Below are positions 47,976 to 56,578 of a DNA stretch of 64,000 nt, one piece after another (position 1 is the first letter of the stretch; each line of letters begins with the position of its first letter). Origin of the DNA: Bailinhaonella thermotolerans (GTDB lineage Bacteria > Actinomycetota > Actinomycetes > Streptosporangiales > Streptosporangiaceae); the NCBI RefSeq assembly GCF_003594875.1, contig NZ_QZEY01000012.1, forward strand, positions 124,001-188,000. Reading direction: 5' to 3'. Both the position numbers and the translations under genes were made by a program. The notes beneath the pieces were generated by a model. It made no database searches. It was not told where the DNA came from and worked only from the letters and a program-made list of their open reading frames with translations.

Positions 47976-49172
47976 ATGCTGCGGATGCTCGCCGGGGAGG
48001 CCGCGCGGCGCTTCGGCGGGCGCGCGGCGGTGGACACGGGCGAGTCCCGGCTGACCTTCGCCGAACTGGACCGGTTCTCCGACCGCGTGGCCGCCGGGTA
48101 CGCCCACCGGGGCGTGCGGGCCGGGGACGTCGTTGCGGTCGCGCTGCCCGACGGGCCCGAATACCTCCTGTGCTGCCTGGCCGCCGCCAAGGTCGGCGCG
48201 ATCGCCGCCGGGCTCGACACCCGCCTGCCCGCGGGCGCGCTGGCGGCCCGCGTGGACCGGCTCGACCCGGCGCTCACCGTCACCGCCCCCGGCGTGCTGC
48301 CGCACCGGCCCGGGCGCGACGTGGTCACGCCGGCCGGGCGGGGCGGGCGGCGGGAGCCGTACGACGTGACCGCGATCGCCGAGCTGGCCAGGCCCGAGCG
48401 CCCGCCGCCGCCGATGCCGCCGGACGCCGCCCGCGCGACCGTGATCGTCTACACGTCGGGGCGGACCGGGCCGGCCAGGGGGGTCGTCTTCGGGGACCGG
48501 CAACTGGAGGCCATCCGGGCCGCGGGCGCGGGATCGCGGTGGGGCGGCGGGGACGCGCGGCTCGTGTCCACGCCGCTCGCGCACGTCAGCGTGCTCACGC
48601 GGCTGCCGGTGCTCCTCCAGACCGGGCGCACCTCGCACGTGCTCCCCGCCTGGGAGCCCGAGGCCGCCGCCGAGGTCCTGGCGCGCCACTCCATCGGGGT
48701 GCTGCACGGCTCGCCCGCGCAGCTCGAACGGCTCCTCCCCCACGCCGGCCGGCTCCCCGGCGTGCGGCTGGTGCTCACGAGCGGGGCCCCGGCCCCCGCC
48801 GAGCTGGTGCGGGAGCTGCGGGGGGCGTTCGGGGCGCCGGTGTGCAACCGGTACCTCTGCACGGAGGCCGGGCTCGGGCTCGGGACCCGCCCCGGCGACC
48901 CGCCCGAGGACGCCGAGACCACCGTCGGGAGACCCCGGCAGGGCGTGGACCTGGCCGTCCGCGACGCCGACGGGCACACCGCCCGGCGGGGGGAACCGGG
49001 CGAGGTGCTGCTGCGGTCCGCCGCCGTGATGAGCGGATACTGGGACGATCCGCGCGCCGCCGCCCGCGCGTTCGCCCGCGACGGGTTCGTCCGCACCGGC
49101 GACATCGGCTTCGTGGACGACAGTGATCGACTTCACCTGTTGCCGGACGGTGATAGGGGGCAGAATCACTGA
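47976..49172 (+). CDS. ANL ligase-like protein without its C-terminal domain
   Basis: The protein has 398 residues. The N-terminal ANL domain is present, with a changed P-loop (IVYTSGRTGPARGVVF instead of SGTTGxPKG, the Lys replaced) and RTGDIGFVDD at about 372. The sequence then ends after DRLHLLPDGDRGQNH, exactly where the hinge and the 100-residue C-terminal domain with the catalytic Lys should begin. The stop is 1 bp from the ferredoxin reductase start. A deletion joining this gene to the fpr promoter is the simplest explanation; a dedicated partner protein is the alternative. Expect no normal ligase activity. Confidence 0.7.
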   Translation: MLRMLAGEAARRFGGRAAVDTGESRLTFAELDRFSDRVAAGYAHRGVRAGDVVAVALPDGPEYLLCCLAAAKVGAIAAGLDTRLPAGALAARVDRLDPALTVTAPGVLPHRPGRDVVTPAGRGGRREPYDVTAIAELARPERPPPPMPPDAARATVIVYTSGRTGPARGVVFGDRQLEAIRAAGAGSRWGGGDARLVSTPLAHVSVLTRLPVLLQTGRTSHVLPAWEPEAAAEVLARHSIGVLHGSPAQLERLLPHAGRLPGVRLVLTSGAPAPAELVRELRGAFGAPVCNRYLCTEAGLGLGTRPGDPPEDAETTVGRPRQGVDLAVRDADGHTARRGEPGEVLLRSAAVMSGYWDDPRAAARAFARDGFVRTGDIGFVDDSDRLHLLPDGDRGQNH

Positions 49173-49173
49173 C

Positions 49174-50520
49174 GTGGCGAACCAACCCCTGCGCGTCGCG
49201 GTCGTCGGTTCCGGCCCTGCGGGCATCTACACCGCCGAGGCCCTGATCAAGCAGTCGCAGGACCCGGTCGAGGTGGACGTGCTCGACCGGCTGCCCACCC
49301 CCTACGGCCTCGTCAGGTACGGCGTCGCCCCCGACCACACCTCGATCAAGTCGATCGCCAACTACCTGCGCCGCGTCCTGGAGGACCCGGCCGTGCGGTT
49401 CGTCGGCGGGATCGAGCTGGGCGCCGACGTCACGGCGGAGGAGCTGGCCGAGCGCTACGACGCGGTCGTGTACGCCACGGGCGCCATGGTGGACCGGCAC
49501 CTGGGCATCCCCGGCGAGGACCTGCCCGGGAGCGTCGCGGCCACCGACTTCGTGAACTGGTACTGCGGCCACCCCGACATGCCCGCCGACCGGTTCCGGC
49601 TGGACCAGGAGGCCGTCGCGGTCATCGGGGTCGGCAACGTCGCGGTGGACGTGGTGCGGATCCTCGCCAAGACCGCGGACGAGCTGCGGGAGACCGACGT
49701 GCCCGAGCCGGTGCTCGAACGCCTGGCCGCCAGCCGCGTCCGGCACATCCACATGATCGGCCGCCGGGGCCCGGCGCAGGCCAAGTTCACCACCAAGGAG
49801 CTTCGCGAGCTGGGCGAGCTGCCCAGCGCCGACGTCGTCGTACGGCCCGACGAGATCGACCTCGACGCCGCCGCGCGGGCGCTCGCCGAGGCGAACCGGC
49901 AGATCCGGGGCAACGTGCAGGCGATCCACGGCTGGGCCTCGCGCCCCCCGGAGGGCCGGTTGCGCCGCCTGGACGTGCGGTTCTGGCTGCGGCCCGTGGA
50001 GATCCTGGGCGAGGGCAGGGTCGAGGCGCTGCGGCTGGAGCGCACGCGCCTGGACGAGACGGGCCGCGTGGTCGGCACCGGCGAGTTCGAGACGCTGGAG
50101 GTCGGCATGGTGCTGCGCTCGGTGGGATACCGCAGCGTGCCGCTGCCCGGCGTGCCCTTCGACGAGCGCACCAGCACCGTGCCCAACTCCGAGGGGCGCG
50201 TCCTGGGCGCGGACGGCGAGCCGGTCCCCGGCCAGTACGTCGCGGGCTGGCTCAAGCGCGGGCCCACGGGCGTCATCGGCACCAACAAGTCCGACGCCGC
50301 CGAGACCGTGCGCTCCCTCCTCGCCGACGTCACCCCGCGCGGCGACCGCCCCACCCTCGACGACCTGTGCGCCGAGCGCGGCCTCACCCCCGTCACCTAC
50401 GCCGACTGGCTCGCGATCGAGAAGGCCGAGGCCGCCCTCGCCCAGTCCCTCGGCCGCGGCGAGCGGGTCAAGCTCGCCGGCCCCGAGGCCCTGCGCGCCG
50501 CCATCTCCCCCCAGCGGTGA
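49174..50520 (+). CDS. fprA: Ferredoxin--NADP+ reductase (FprA/adrenodoxin reductase type)
   Basis: This 448-residue flavoprotein has an FAD-binding VVGSGPAGIYTAEAL near residues 9-23, an NADPH site VIGVGNVAVDVVRI near 151-164 and the conserved MIGRRGPAQAKFT. Ending in GWLKRGPTGVIGTNKSDAAETV, it matches mycobacterial FprA and mitochondrial adrenodoxin reductase. It transfers electrons from NADPH to ferredoxins, for example for cytochrome P450s. GTG 49174 is the start at VANQPLRVAVVG. A gene of its own with a promoter overlapping the end of the preceding truncated gene is likely. Confidence 0.92.
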   Translation: MANQPLRVAVVGSGPAGIYTAEALIKQSQDPVEVDVLDRLPTPYGLVRYGVAPDHTSIKSIANYLRRVLEDPAVRFVGGIELGADVTAEELAERYDAVVYATGAMVDRHLGIPGEDLPGSVAATDFVNWYCGHPDMPADRFRLDQEAVAVIGVGNVAVDVVRILAKTADELRETDVPEPVLERLAASRVRHIHMIGRRGPAQAKFTTKELRELGELPSADVVVRPDEIDLDAAARALAEANRQIRGNVQAIHGWASRPPEGRLRRLDVRFWLRPVEILGEGRVEALRLERTRLDETGRVVGTGEFETLEVGMVLRSVGYRSVPLPGVPFDERTSTVPNSEGRVLGADGEPVPGQYVAGWLKRGPTGVIGTNKSDAAETVRSLLADVTPRGDRPTLDDLCAERGLTPVTYADWLAIEKAEAALAQSLGRGERVKLAGPEALRAAISPQR

Positions 50521-51122
50521 CCCGCCCGGCGCCCGCCGGAGCGGCGGGGCCCGGCGCCGGCGAACGATCCCGCGCCTCGTCGCGTTCACCGGGTTTCGAG
50601 CCCGCCGGGTGATCGAACCGCGTGATCGGCGCGGGGCTGGGGGCCGCGCCGTACGGCCGGGCGCGGGGATGGTCGTTTAGGAACGCCTGTCCGGGCATAC
50701 CGCGATCGGAGACGGTCGGAGTTCGAGACGGCGGACGGCGGTCTGTTGGGCGCGGAGTTCGTGAGCGCAGGGGTCGGTGGGCGGAGGCGGGACCGCCGTG
50801 CGCCGGAGGGCACGCGGGAGCCGGGCCCGAGGCGCGGGCGGGAGCCGTACCCGAGGCGCGGGCGGGAGCCGGGCCCGGGACGCCGGTGGGCGCCGTACCC
50901 CGGGCGCGGGCGGGAGCCGTGCCGGCGCGGGGGCGGACCGCCCGCGGAGGGCGGGCGGCGGGGGCGTGCGACGAGCGGCGCGCCGGACGCGAGCGGCGGG
51001 TGTGAACACCCGCTGAGAAATCGGGGCGTGTGCACAGGGGGCGTGCATTTGCAGATTTCCCGGCGCACCCCGGTAACCGGGTGTAACACTGCATGCGTCA
51101 CCAGTGAGGAGGGCCGAAGTTG
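50521..51122. other. 602-bp non-coding region upstream of the NsdA-like gene
   Basis: No credible gene. It contains a 24-bp tandem repeat (50828-50923) and, close to the gene, a palindrome-like CACCCCGGT/AACCGGGTG (51066-51083) directly before TGTAACACT, which may be the -10 region. The palindrome is a candidate operator. Confidence 0.55.
50828..50923. repeat. 24-bp tandem repeat, four imperfect units
   Basis: Units at 50828, 50852, 50876 and 50900 share the core GCGCGGGCGGGAGCCG, with variable ends (TACC, GGCC, TACC, TGCC). The third unit is the most divergent. Because 24 is a multiple of three, frames remain open but look like low-complexity Arg/Pro. Confidence 0.75.
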
Positions 51123-52493
51123 ATGGCACGCAGACCGACCGAGTCCAACCAACCCCTCCGGGCTCTCATCGACGAAGCGGGCTTCTCTCACAAGGGCCTG
51201 GCGCGGCGAGTGAACGACCTGGCGGAGGCGCGCGGCCTCACCGGTCTTCGCTACGACCACAGCTCGGTCATCCGCTGGCTGTCCGGTCAACAGCCCCGCG
51301 ACCCCGTGCCGAGCCTGCTCGGCGAGATCTTCGGGATGCGGCTGGGGCGCGCGATCGGCGCCGGCGATCTTGGGATGCGGGCGAGCAGCGTGCCGACGGA
51401 CCTCGGCCAGGAGTTCGCCCACGGCTGGCAGGAGGGCATCACGATCGTGACAGCACTGTGGAAGGCGGACGTGGAGCGGCGAAGATTCCTTCTCGACTCC
51501 ACCTTCGCGATCGGCGCCGGGGCCACCTCCACGGTGCGCTGGCTGACCCTCCCGGCGGAGGGCAGGCCCGCGGCGCGGGGCAGGCACCGGGTCGACGCGG
51601 CCGACGTCGCGGAGATCCGCGAGGTCACCCGGACGTTCGGCCGTCTCGACAACAGGTTCGGCGGAGGGCGCGTGCGCCCCGCCCTCACCCGCTACCTCGA
51701 CACCGAGGTGGCGCCACTGCTCAAGGACGGCTCCTACGGCGAGGAGACCGGCAGGCAACTGCTGTCCGCCGTCGCCGAGCTGACCAAGCTCGGCGGCTGG
51801 ATGGCCTACGACCTGGAACAGCACGGGCTCGCCCAGCGCTACCTCATCCAGGCGCTCCGGCTCACCCGGGCCGCGGGGGACCACGCGCTGGGCGGCGAGG
51901 TGCTGGCCGGGATGAGCCACCAGGCGCTCTACGTCGGCCAGCCGCGTCACGCGCTGGACCTCGCCCGCGCGGCGCAGCTCTCGGCGATGCGCTCGGGCGT
52001 CGCGACGCTGCTGGCCGAATCCCACGTGATGGAGGCGCAGGCGCACGCGGCGCTCTCCGACGGCAAGGCCGCCGCCACCTCCCTCCGGGCCGCCGAGGCC
52101 GCCTTCGAACGGGCCGACCCCGAGTCCGAGCCGGAGTGGATCCGCTACTTCGACCGGGCCTACCTGTCGGCCAAGTTCGCCCACTGCTTCCGCGAACTGG
52201 GCGACTCCCCCAACACCGTGCGGAGCGCGCTCGGATCCCTCGACATGGACTCCGGCTACGTCCGCGGGCGCATGTTCAACCTGGCGCTGCTCGCCTCCGG
52301 ATACGCCCAGCAGGGCGAGCTGGAGGAGGCGTGCCGGGTCGGCGCGAAGGCGCTGGACCTGGCGGCGAGCCTCCAGTCGGCGCGCAGCCGCGCCTACATC
52401 GCGGACCTGCGGCGGCGGCTGACGCCGTACGCCGACGAGCCGATGGTGGCGGCGCTCACCGAGCGCAGCCGGGAACTGGCCAAGGCCGTGTAG
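51123..52493 (+). CDS. NsdA-like HTH/TPR regulator
   Basis: The 456-residue protein has an N-terminal HTH-like segment, PLRALIDEAGFSHKGLARRVND (about 11-32) with SVIRWLSGQQPRDP (about 48-61), followed by an alpha-helical TPR-like region to the end (for example HALGGEVLAGMSHQALYVGQPRHALDLARAAQ; key helix pairs). This architecture is that of NsdA and relatives, which repress sporulation and antibiotic production in Streptomyces. The role here is inferred. ATG 51123 is preceded by GAGGAGGG at 9 nt; TTG 51120 is an equally spaced alternative. Confidence 0.8.
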   Translation: MARRPTESNQPLRALIDEAGFSHKGLARRVNDLAEARGLTGLRYDHSSVIRWLSGQQPRDPVPSLLGEIFGMRLGRAIGAGDLGMRASSVPTDLGQEFAHGWQEGITIVTALWKADVERRRFLLDSTFAIGAGATSTVRWLTLPAEGRPAARGRHRVDAADVAEIREVTRTFGRLDNRFGGGRVRPALTRYLDTEVAPLLKDGSYGEETGRQLLSAVAELTKLGGWMAYDLEQHGLAQRYLIQALRLTRAAGDHALGGEVLAGMSHQALYVGQPRHALDLARAAQLSAMRSGVATLLAESHVMEAQAHAALSDGKAAATSLRAAEAAFERADPESEPEWIRYFDRAYLSAKFAHCFRELGDSPNTVRSALGSLDMDSGYVRGRMFNLALLASGYAQQGELEEACRVGAKALDLAASLQSARSRAYIADLRRRLTPYADEPMVAALTERSRELAKAV

Positions 52494-52518
52494 CGCCCGC
52501 GCGGGACAAGCCCCCTGA

Positions 52519-52566
52519 GAGAGAAGCCCCGAGAGAAGCCCCGAGAGAAGCCCTGAGAGAACCCCT
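52519..52566. repeat. 12-bp tandem repeat, four units
   Basis: GAGAGAAGCCCC (52519, 52531), GAGAGAAGCCCT (52543) and GAGAGAACCCCT (52555). It lies between the regulator stop and its terminator. Confidence 0.85.
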
Positions 52567-52620
52567 CCCGGAGAACGCCTCCGAGCACCGCGACCGTGCG
52601 ACCCCCTGGGAACACGGCGA

Positions 52621-52651
52621 AGCGGGGCCCGGCGTGATGCCGGGCCCCGCT
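52621..52651. terminator. Bidirectional terminator between the NsdA-like gene and protease 1
   Basis: A perfect 13-bp stem (AGCGGGGCCCGGC with GCCGGGCCCCGCT) and 5-nt loop are followed on the plus strand by CCTTTCCCTT. It lies between convergent genes and can serve both. Confidence 0.85.
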
Positions 52652-52683
52652 CCTTTCCCTTAGTGACGCGATGCGCTAGCCCA

Positions 52684-53808
52684 TCAACCCTTGTGCGCCG
52701 GGCCCGAGCCCACCGGAGCCTTCTTGGCGCCCGGGTAGACCGGGGACCAGAGGTTGGCCGCGGCCTTGTACACCGAGTAGGTCTCACCGTCGAAGTACGG
52801 CGAGGACACGCGGTCGTAACGGCCGTTGCCGTCGGTGTCCCACACGAGGCTGTTCACGCCGCCGACGTAGCCCACGCGGGTGCTGTTGCGGTAGCCGTAC
52901 AGCCAGGGGCCGCCGCTCGCGCCCGGGGTGAAGGCGCACTTGAAGCCCAGGTGCTCCTGCACGTTGAACTCGGGGGCGGCCGGCATCGTGGAGGACGTGC
53001 CGTAGCACCACTTCATGGTGTTGCCGGAGTAGGGCTTGTCACCGTCGAGGTGGGCGCCCGCCGGGTAGCCGAAGGTGAAGTAGGTCGACTTGGGGTTGCG
53101 GTTCCAGGTGAAGCCCTGGCCGCCCACGTTGTCGCCCAGACGGCCGACGTCGACCGGACGGAAGTCCTTGGTCGGGCCGGTGTTCGGCTTGATGCCGTTG
53201 TACACGTTGATGAACGCGTAGTCGCGGTCGTAGTCCTCGAACACGTCGAAGTCGCTGTGGAAGTTCAGCTTGTAGCCGACGTAGACGCCGTAGGGGGCCT
53301 TGCCCTGGTGGTACGACGGGATGAACACGAACTGCTTGGTGGCGGTGTTCGTGTCGGTGTCGTACGCGCAGTGGCCGGCGGTGGCGACCAGGTTGCGGTA
53401 CTTCGACTGGATCGAGGTGGCGGAGCACCAGTACTGCTCGCCGCCGATCTCGAAGAACACCTTGCCGACCGTGCGGGGCAGGTTCACGTTCTTGGCGGAG
53501 CCGCTGGAGGAGGCACCGATCGGGGGCACGGAGCCCGCGGGGCCGTCGGCCTTGGCGGGACGGACGCTGCGGGCCAGCTTGCCCTTGACGCCCAGCTCCT
53601 CGGTGTAGCTCTTGGCGGCCTTGAGCTTGGCCGGGGTCCACGCCTTGACGATCGCCGTCGCCTCGGCGGCGCTCTTGGCCAGGGTCACGGTCTTGGTCCG
53701 CGGCTTGGCCTGCGCCTCGGCCGTGGTCGTCAGCGATGCGCCGACGACGCCGGACGCGATGACGGCGCCGGCGAGGGGAACGATGGCGCGCTTGGCTCGG
53801 GAGTTCAT
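52684..53808 (-). CDS. Secreted trypsin-like serine protease, array member 1
   Basis: The 374-residue protein has a Sec-type signal peptide (basic MNSRAKRA, hydrophobic 8-28, cleavage near AEAQA). A propeptide contains KAWTPAKLKAAKSYTE (56-70), and a linker GSVPPIG leads to the S1-type domain. The triad is His146 (TAGHC), Asp196 (RDYAF) and Ser298 (GASGGPW), with Cys128/147 and Cys268/291 suited to disulfides. DTDGNGRYD (324-332) looks like an EF-hand-type calcium loop. An extracellular protease is expected; specificity is unknown. ATG 53808 has AAGGAGCT upstream. The gene is convergent with the NsdA-like regulator. Confidence 0.9.
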   Translation of the reverse strand: MNSRAKRAIVPLAGAVIASGVVGASLTTTAEAQAKPRTKTVTLAKSAAEATAIVKAWTPAKLKAAKSYTEELGVKGKLARSVRPAKADGPAGSVPPIGASSSGSAKNVNLPRTVGKVFFEIGGEQYWCSATSIQSKYRNLVATAGHCAYDTDTNTATKQFVFIPSYHQGKAPYGVYVGYKLNFHSDFDVFEDYDRDYAFINVYNGIKPNTGPTKDFRPVDVGRLGDNVGGQGFTWNRNPKSTYFTFGYPAGAHLDGDKPYSGNTMKWCYGTSSTMPAAPEFNVQEHLGFKCAFTPGASGGPWLYGYRNSTRVGYVGGVNSLVWDTDGNGRYDRVSSPYFDGETYSVYKAAANLWSPVYPGAKKAPVGSGPAHKG

Positions 53809-54009
53809 GTAGCTCCTTGTCCTGTCACGATGCTTGAGGGTGCTCGTGAGCGGTTAAGGTCCTTTTGGACGCTACAAGAAGATCGTCCGGTTTATGGCGA
53901 TTCCTTGGGGTAGGAGTCCGAACGGCCACCGTCCCGAGATCTTGACGTTACTTGATCTTTAGTCCGTTTTGTCCTATTAGTACGGCTTTCGCGGGGCCTT
54001 CCAGGCACG

Positions 54010-54044
54010 AAAAAAGGGAGAGGCCCGGCGGGATGCCGGGCCTC
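54010..54044 (-). terminator. Terminator of protease gene 2
   Basis: GAGGCCCGGC (54020-54029) pairs with GCCGGGCCTC (54035-54044). On the minus strand it is followed by TCCCTTTTTT, the best U-tract in the window. It lies 35 nt after the stop. Confidence 0.9.
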
Positions 54045-54078
54045 GCACCGAGGGGTGAACCAGGTCGCACTACCTGTA

Positions 54079-55161
54079 CTACTTGGTCCAGAGGTTGGCG
54101 GCGTAGTTGTAGACCGCCGCGGTCTGGCCGTCGAAGTACGGGCTGGAGATGTGGTCGTAACGCCCGTTGGCGTCCGTGTCCCACGCCAGGCTGTTGACGC
54201 CGACGATGTAACCGGCGCGCTTGCTCTGGTTGTAGTTCTTGATCCAGGGGCCGCCGCTCGCGCCAGGGGTGAAGGCGCACTTGATGCCGACGTGCTCCTG
54301 GGCGTTGAACTTGGCCGCCACCGGCATGGCCTTGCCGGAGCCGTAGCAGCTCTTCATGGTGTGGCCGGAGTACGGCTGGTCGCCGTCGAGGTGCTTGCCG
54401 GCCGGGTAGCCGAACGCCCAGACGGTGGACTTGGGGTCCTGGTTCCAGGCGAAGCCCTGGCCGCCGACCTGGTCGCCCAGGCGGACGCGGACCGGCTTGC
54501 CCTTCTCGTCCCGCTGGAGCTTGCCGTTGCGGTCCCAGACGAAGGAGCTGTGGACGTTGACGAACGCGAAGTCGCGGTCGTAGTCCTCGAACACCTCGAA
54601 GTCGGGGTGCAGGTTCAGCGTGTGGCCGACGTAGATGCCGAAGGCAGCCTTGCCGTCCTTGTAGGCCGGGACGAAGACCCAGCGGTCCGCGAGGCGGTTG
54701 GTCTCCGTGTCATAGACGCAGTGACCGGCCGTGGCGACCAGGTTGCGGTACTTCGACTGGATCGAGGAGGCCGAGCACCAGTAGCGCTGGCCGTTGACCC
54801 GGAAGAAGACCTTGCCCACGGTGTAGGGCAGGTTGACGTTGCGGGCGTAGCCACCCGAGGAGCCGCCGGGGGCGCCCGGGGCGACGGAGCCGGCGCCGCC
54901 GTCCTTGCTGACCTTGCCGGAGCCGGGCTTGAACTTGCCCTTCATGTACACGACGTCCGTGTAGCTCTTGGCGGCCTTGAGGTTGGCAGGAGTCCAGTAC
55001 TGCGCCACGGACTGGGCGGCGGCCTCGGAGGAGACCATCGTGATGCGCTTGGGGGCGAACTTGGCGGCGTTCGCGGTGGTGCTGGTCAGCGTCGCGCCGG
55101 CCACGGCGGTGGCGGCCACTGCGCCACCGAGGACGATGGCGCGCCTTGCTCGGGAAGTCAT
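54079..55161 (-). CDS. Secreted trypsin-like serine protease, array member 2
   Basis: The 360-residue precursor has a signal peptide MTSRARRA plus hydrophobic core, cleavage near TANAA (29-33), and a propeptide with AQYWTPANLKAAKSYTD (53-69). The triad is His147 (TAGHC), Asp197 (RDFAF) and Ser302 (GASGGPW). A calcium-type loop DTDANGRYD lies at 328-336. It is closest to member 1 over the whole length. A short insert (about 205-225, WDRNGKLQRDEKGKPVRV) distinguishes it. It has its own promoter with the GATC/GTACGGTTC motif and a strong terminator, so it is a one-gene unit. Confidence 0.9.
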   Translation of the reverse strand: MTSRARRAIVLGGAVAATAVAGATLTSTTANAAKFAPKRITMVSSEAAAQSVAQYWTPANLKAAKSYTDVVYMKGKFKPGSGKVSKDGGAGSVAPGAPGGSSGGYARNVNLPYTVGKVFFRVNGQRYWCSASSIQSKYRNLVATAGHCVYDTETNRLADRWVFVPAYKDGKAAFGIYVGHTLNLHPDFEVFEDYDRDFAFVNVHSSFVWDRNGKLQRDEKGKPVRVRLGDQVGGQGFAWNQDPKSTVWAFGYPAGKHLDGDQPYSGHTMKSCYGSGKAMPVAAKFNAQEHVGIKCAFTPGASGGPWIKNYNQSKRAGYIVGVNSLAWDTDANGRYDHISSPYFDGQTAAVYNYAANLWTK

Positions 55162-55226
55162 TGAGCTCCTTGTCAGTGTCCTGGGAACGCCCCGTGCGCC
55201 CCATGAGTCACTAAAGAGACGGTAAA

Positions 55227-55247
55227 GAACCGTACTAGAGGAAGATC
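55227..55247 (-). promoter_or_regulatory. Shared promoter motif of protease gene 2
   Basis: On the minus strand GATC, 8 bp, then GTACGGTTC, 66 bp before the start codon. The same arrangement occurs at 57914 and 59549. Confidence 0.6.
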
Positions 55248-55348
55248 CCACTCATCCGGACATTTCGCCTTAAAGTGGATCACTTCACACCTCGGCGAGA
55301 TGGATTCGTTATCGGCGTCACGACTCGGTCACGGGGCGATAACGCAGG

Positions 55349-56461
55349 TCAGCCGCTCCTGATCTCGTTGGCCGCCCGGTACACCGCATACGTGTCCGCG
55401 TTGAAGTAGGGCGAGGAGATCCGGTCGTAGCGGCCGTCCGCGTCGCCGTCCCAGGCGAGGCTGTTGACGCCGTTGAGGTAACCGACCTTGGTGGCCGGGT
55501 TGTACGAGATGAGCCAGGGACCCCCACTCGCCCCCTTGGTGAAGGAGCACGGGATGCCCAGGCCGAGGTCGAGCTTGTACGCCGGGGCCGGCCGCATCGA
55601 TCCGCTCGCGCCCGAGCACGACTTGATCACCTTGCCGTCGTACGGGGCCGAGCCGTTCGGGTGCTGGCCGGCGGGGTAGCCGAAGGCGTGCACGGCGACC
55701 TTCGAGCCCCTGTTCCAGGCGATGCCCTGCCCGTCCACGTTGTCGCCGAGCCGTCCCGCGGAGCGCGTCTTGCCCCCGGACCAGCGGACGCCGTCGTGCA
55801 CGGACACGAACGCGTAGTCGTAGTCGTAGTCGGCGCCGCCCCAGAACTCACCGTGCAGGCTGAGCGTGTGGCCGACGTATATGCCGTAGGGCGACTTGCC
55901 CTCGGAGTAGGCGGGAATGAAGACCCAGGACTTCACGGGCTCGCGCCTCACCGCGTCGAACGCGCAGTGCGCGGCGGTGGCGACCATGTTGCGGTGCTTG
56001 GCCTGCAACGCGATCGCGGAGCACCAGAACTCCCGGTTCCCGATCTCGAAGAACACCTTGCCCGCGCTGGCCGGCGCCGGGACCCGCTTGCCCGTCAGCG
56101 GCTCCGCCGTCATGCCGCGTTGCGGCTTGGGCGCGGACGCCGGTGGCACGGACGACTGGGCCGCCCCGGTCGCGGGGTTCTGGGAGGACTTCACGGCGGA
56201 CGGCGCTGACGCCGTCCGGGCGGCGGGAACGGCTCCCGCCGCGTAGCTGGTGGCCCGCTTGAGCTTGGTGGGGTTCCAGCGCTGGATGATCTTCTGCGCG
56301 TCGGCGGGGGTCGGCGCCATCGGCAGGCTCTTGACCACCTCGGCCCGCCGTACGGCGGGCGCGTTCGAGGTCGTGCCGGAGGCGGCCGGCGCCGCGACCA
56401 CGCCGACAGCGACGATCGCCCCGGCCAGGGGCAGCGTCCAGCGGCGTGCTCGGGGGTGCAT
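55349..56461 (-). CDS. Secreted trypsin-like serine protease, array member 3
   Basis: The 370-residue precursor has an N-terminal signal (MHPRARRWTLPLAGAIVAVG). The propeptide includes QRWNPTKLKRATSYAAG (60-76), followed by a long Ala/Ser/Pro linker. The triad is His165 (TAAHC, Ala replacing the usual Gly), Asp215 (YDYAF) and Ser312 (GASGGPW). The calcium-type loop is DGDADGRYD (338-346). The most divergent N-terminal half of the array. It starts only 117 bp after member 4's stop, a gap filled by member 4's terminator, and lacks the shared promoter motif, so expression may depend on read-through. GAGG lies 8 nt before ATG 56461. Confidence 0.88.
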   Translation of the reverse strand: MHPRARRWTLPLAGAIVAVGVVAAPAASGTTSNAPAVRRAEVVKSLPMAPTPADAQKIIQRWNPTKLKRATSYAAGAVPAARTASAPSAVKSSQNPATGAAQSSVPPASAPKPQRGMTAEPLTGKRVPAPASAGKVFFEIGNREFWCSAIALQAKHRNMVATAAHCAFDAVRREPVKSWVFIPAYSEGKSPYGIYVGHTLSLHGEFWGGADYDYDYAFVSVHDGVRWSGGKTRSAGRLGDNVDGQGIAWNRGSKVAVHAFGYPAGQHPNGSAPYDGKVIKSCSGASGSMRPAPAYKLDLGLGIPCSFTKGASGGPWLISYNPATKVGYLNGVNSLAWDGDADGRYDRISSPYFNADTYAVYRAANEIRSG

Positions 56462-56505
56462 CGTGCTACCTCAGGCTGTGAAGATCATCTTTCTCATGGA
56501 AGGAA

Positions 56506-56535
56506 AACGGGGTCCGGCAGGAGCCGGACCCCGTT
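56506..56535 (-). terminator. Terminator/attenuator between protease genes 4 and 3
   Basis: AACGGGGTCCGGC (56506-56518) pairs perfectly with GCCGGACCCCGTT (56523-56535) around AGGA; the minus strand continues TTCCTTCC. It ends 44 nt before the start of member 3. Confidence 0.85.
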
Positions 56536-56578
56536 CCCAGGGATTCCTTTGGATCAGAAGATCCGTGGAAAACCTTGA

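Noticed and set aside
52510-52570. 12-bp repeat as part of the NsdA-like coding region
   Set aside because: It lies after the TAG stop at 52491-52493 and the frame is not needed for the TPR region.
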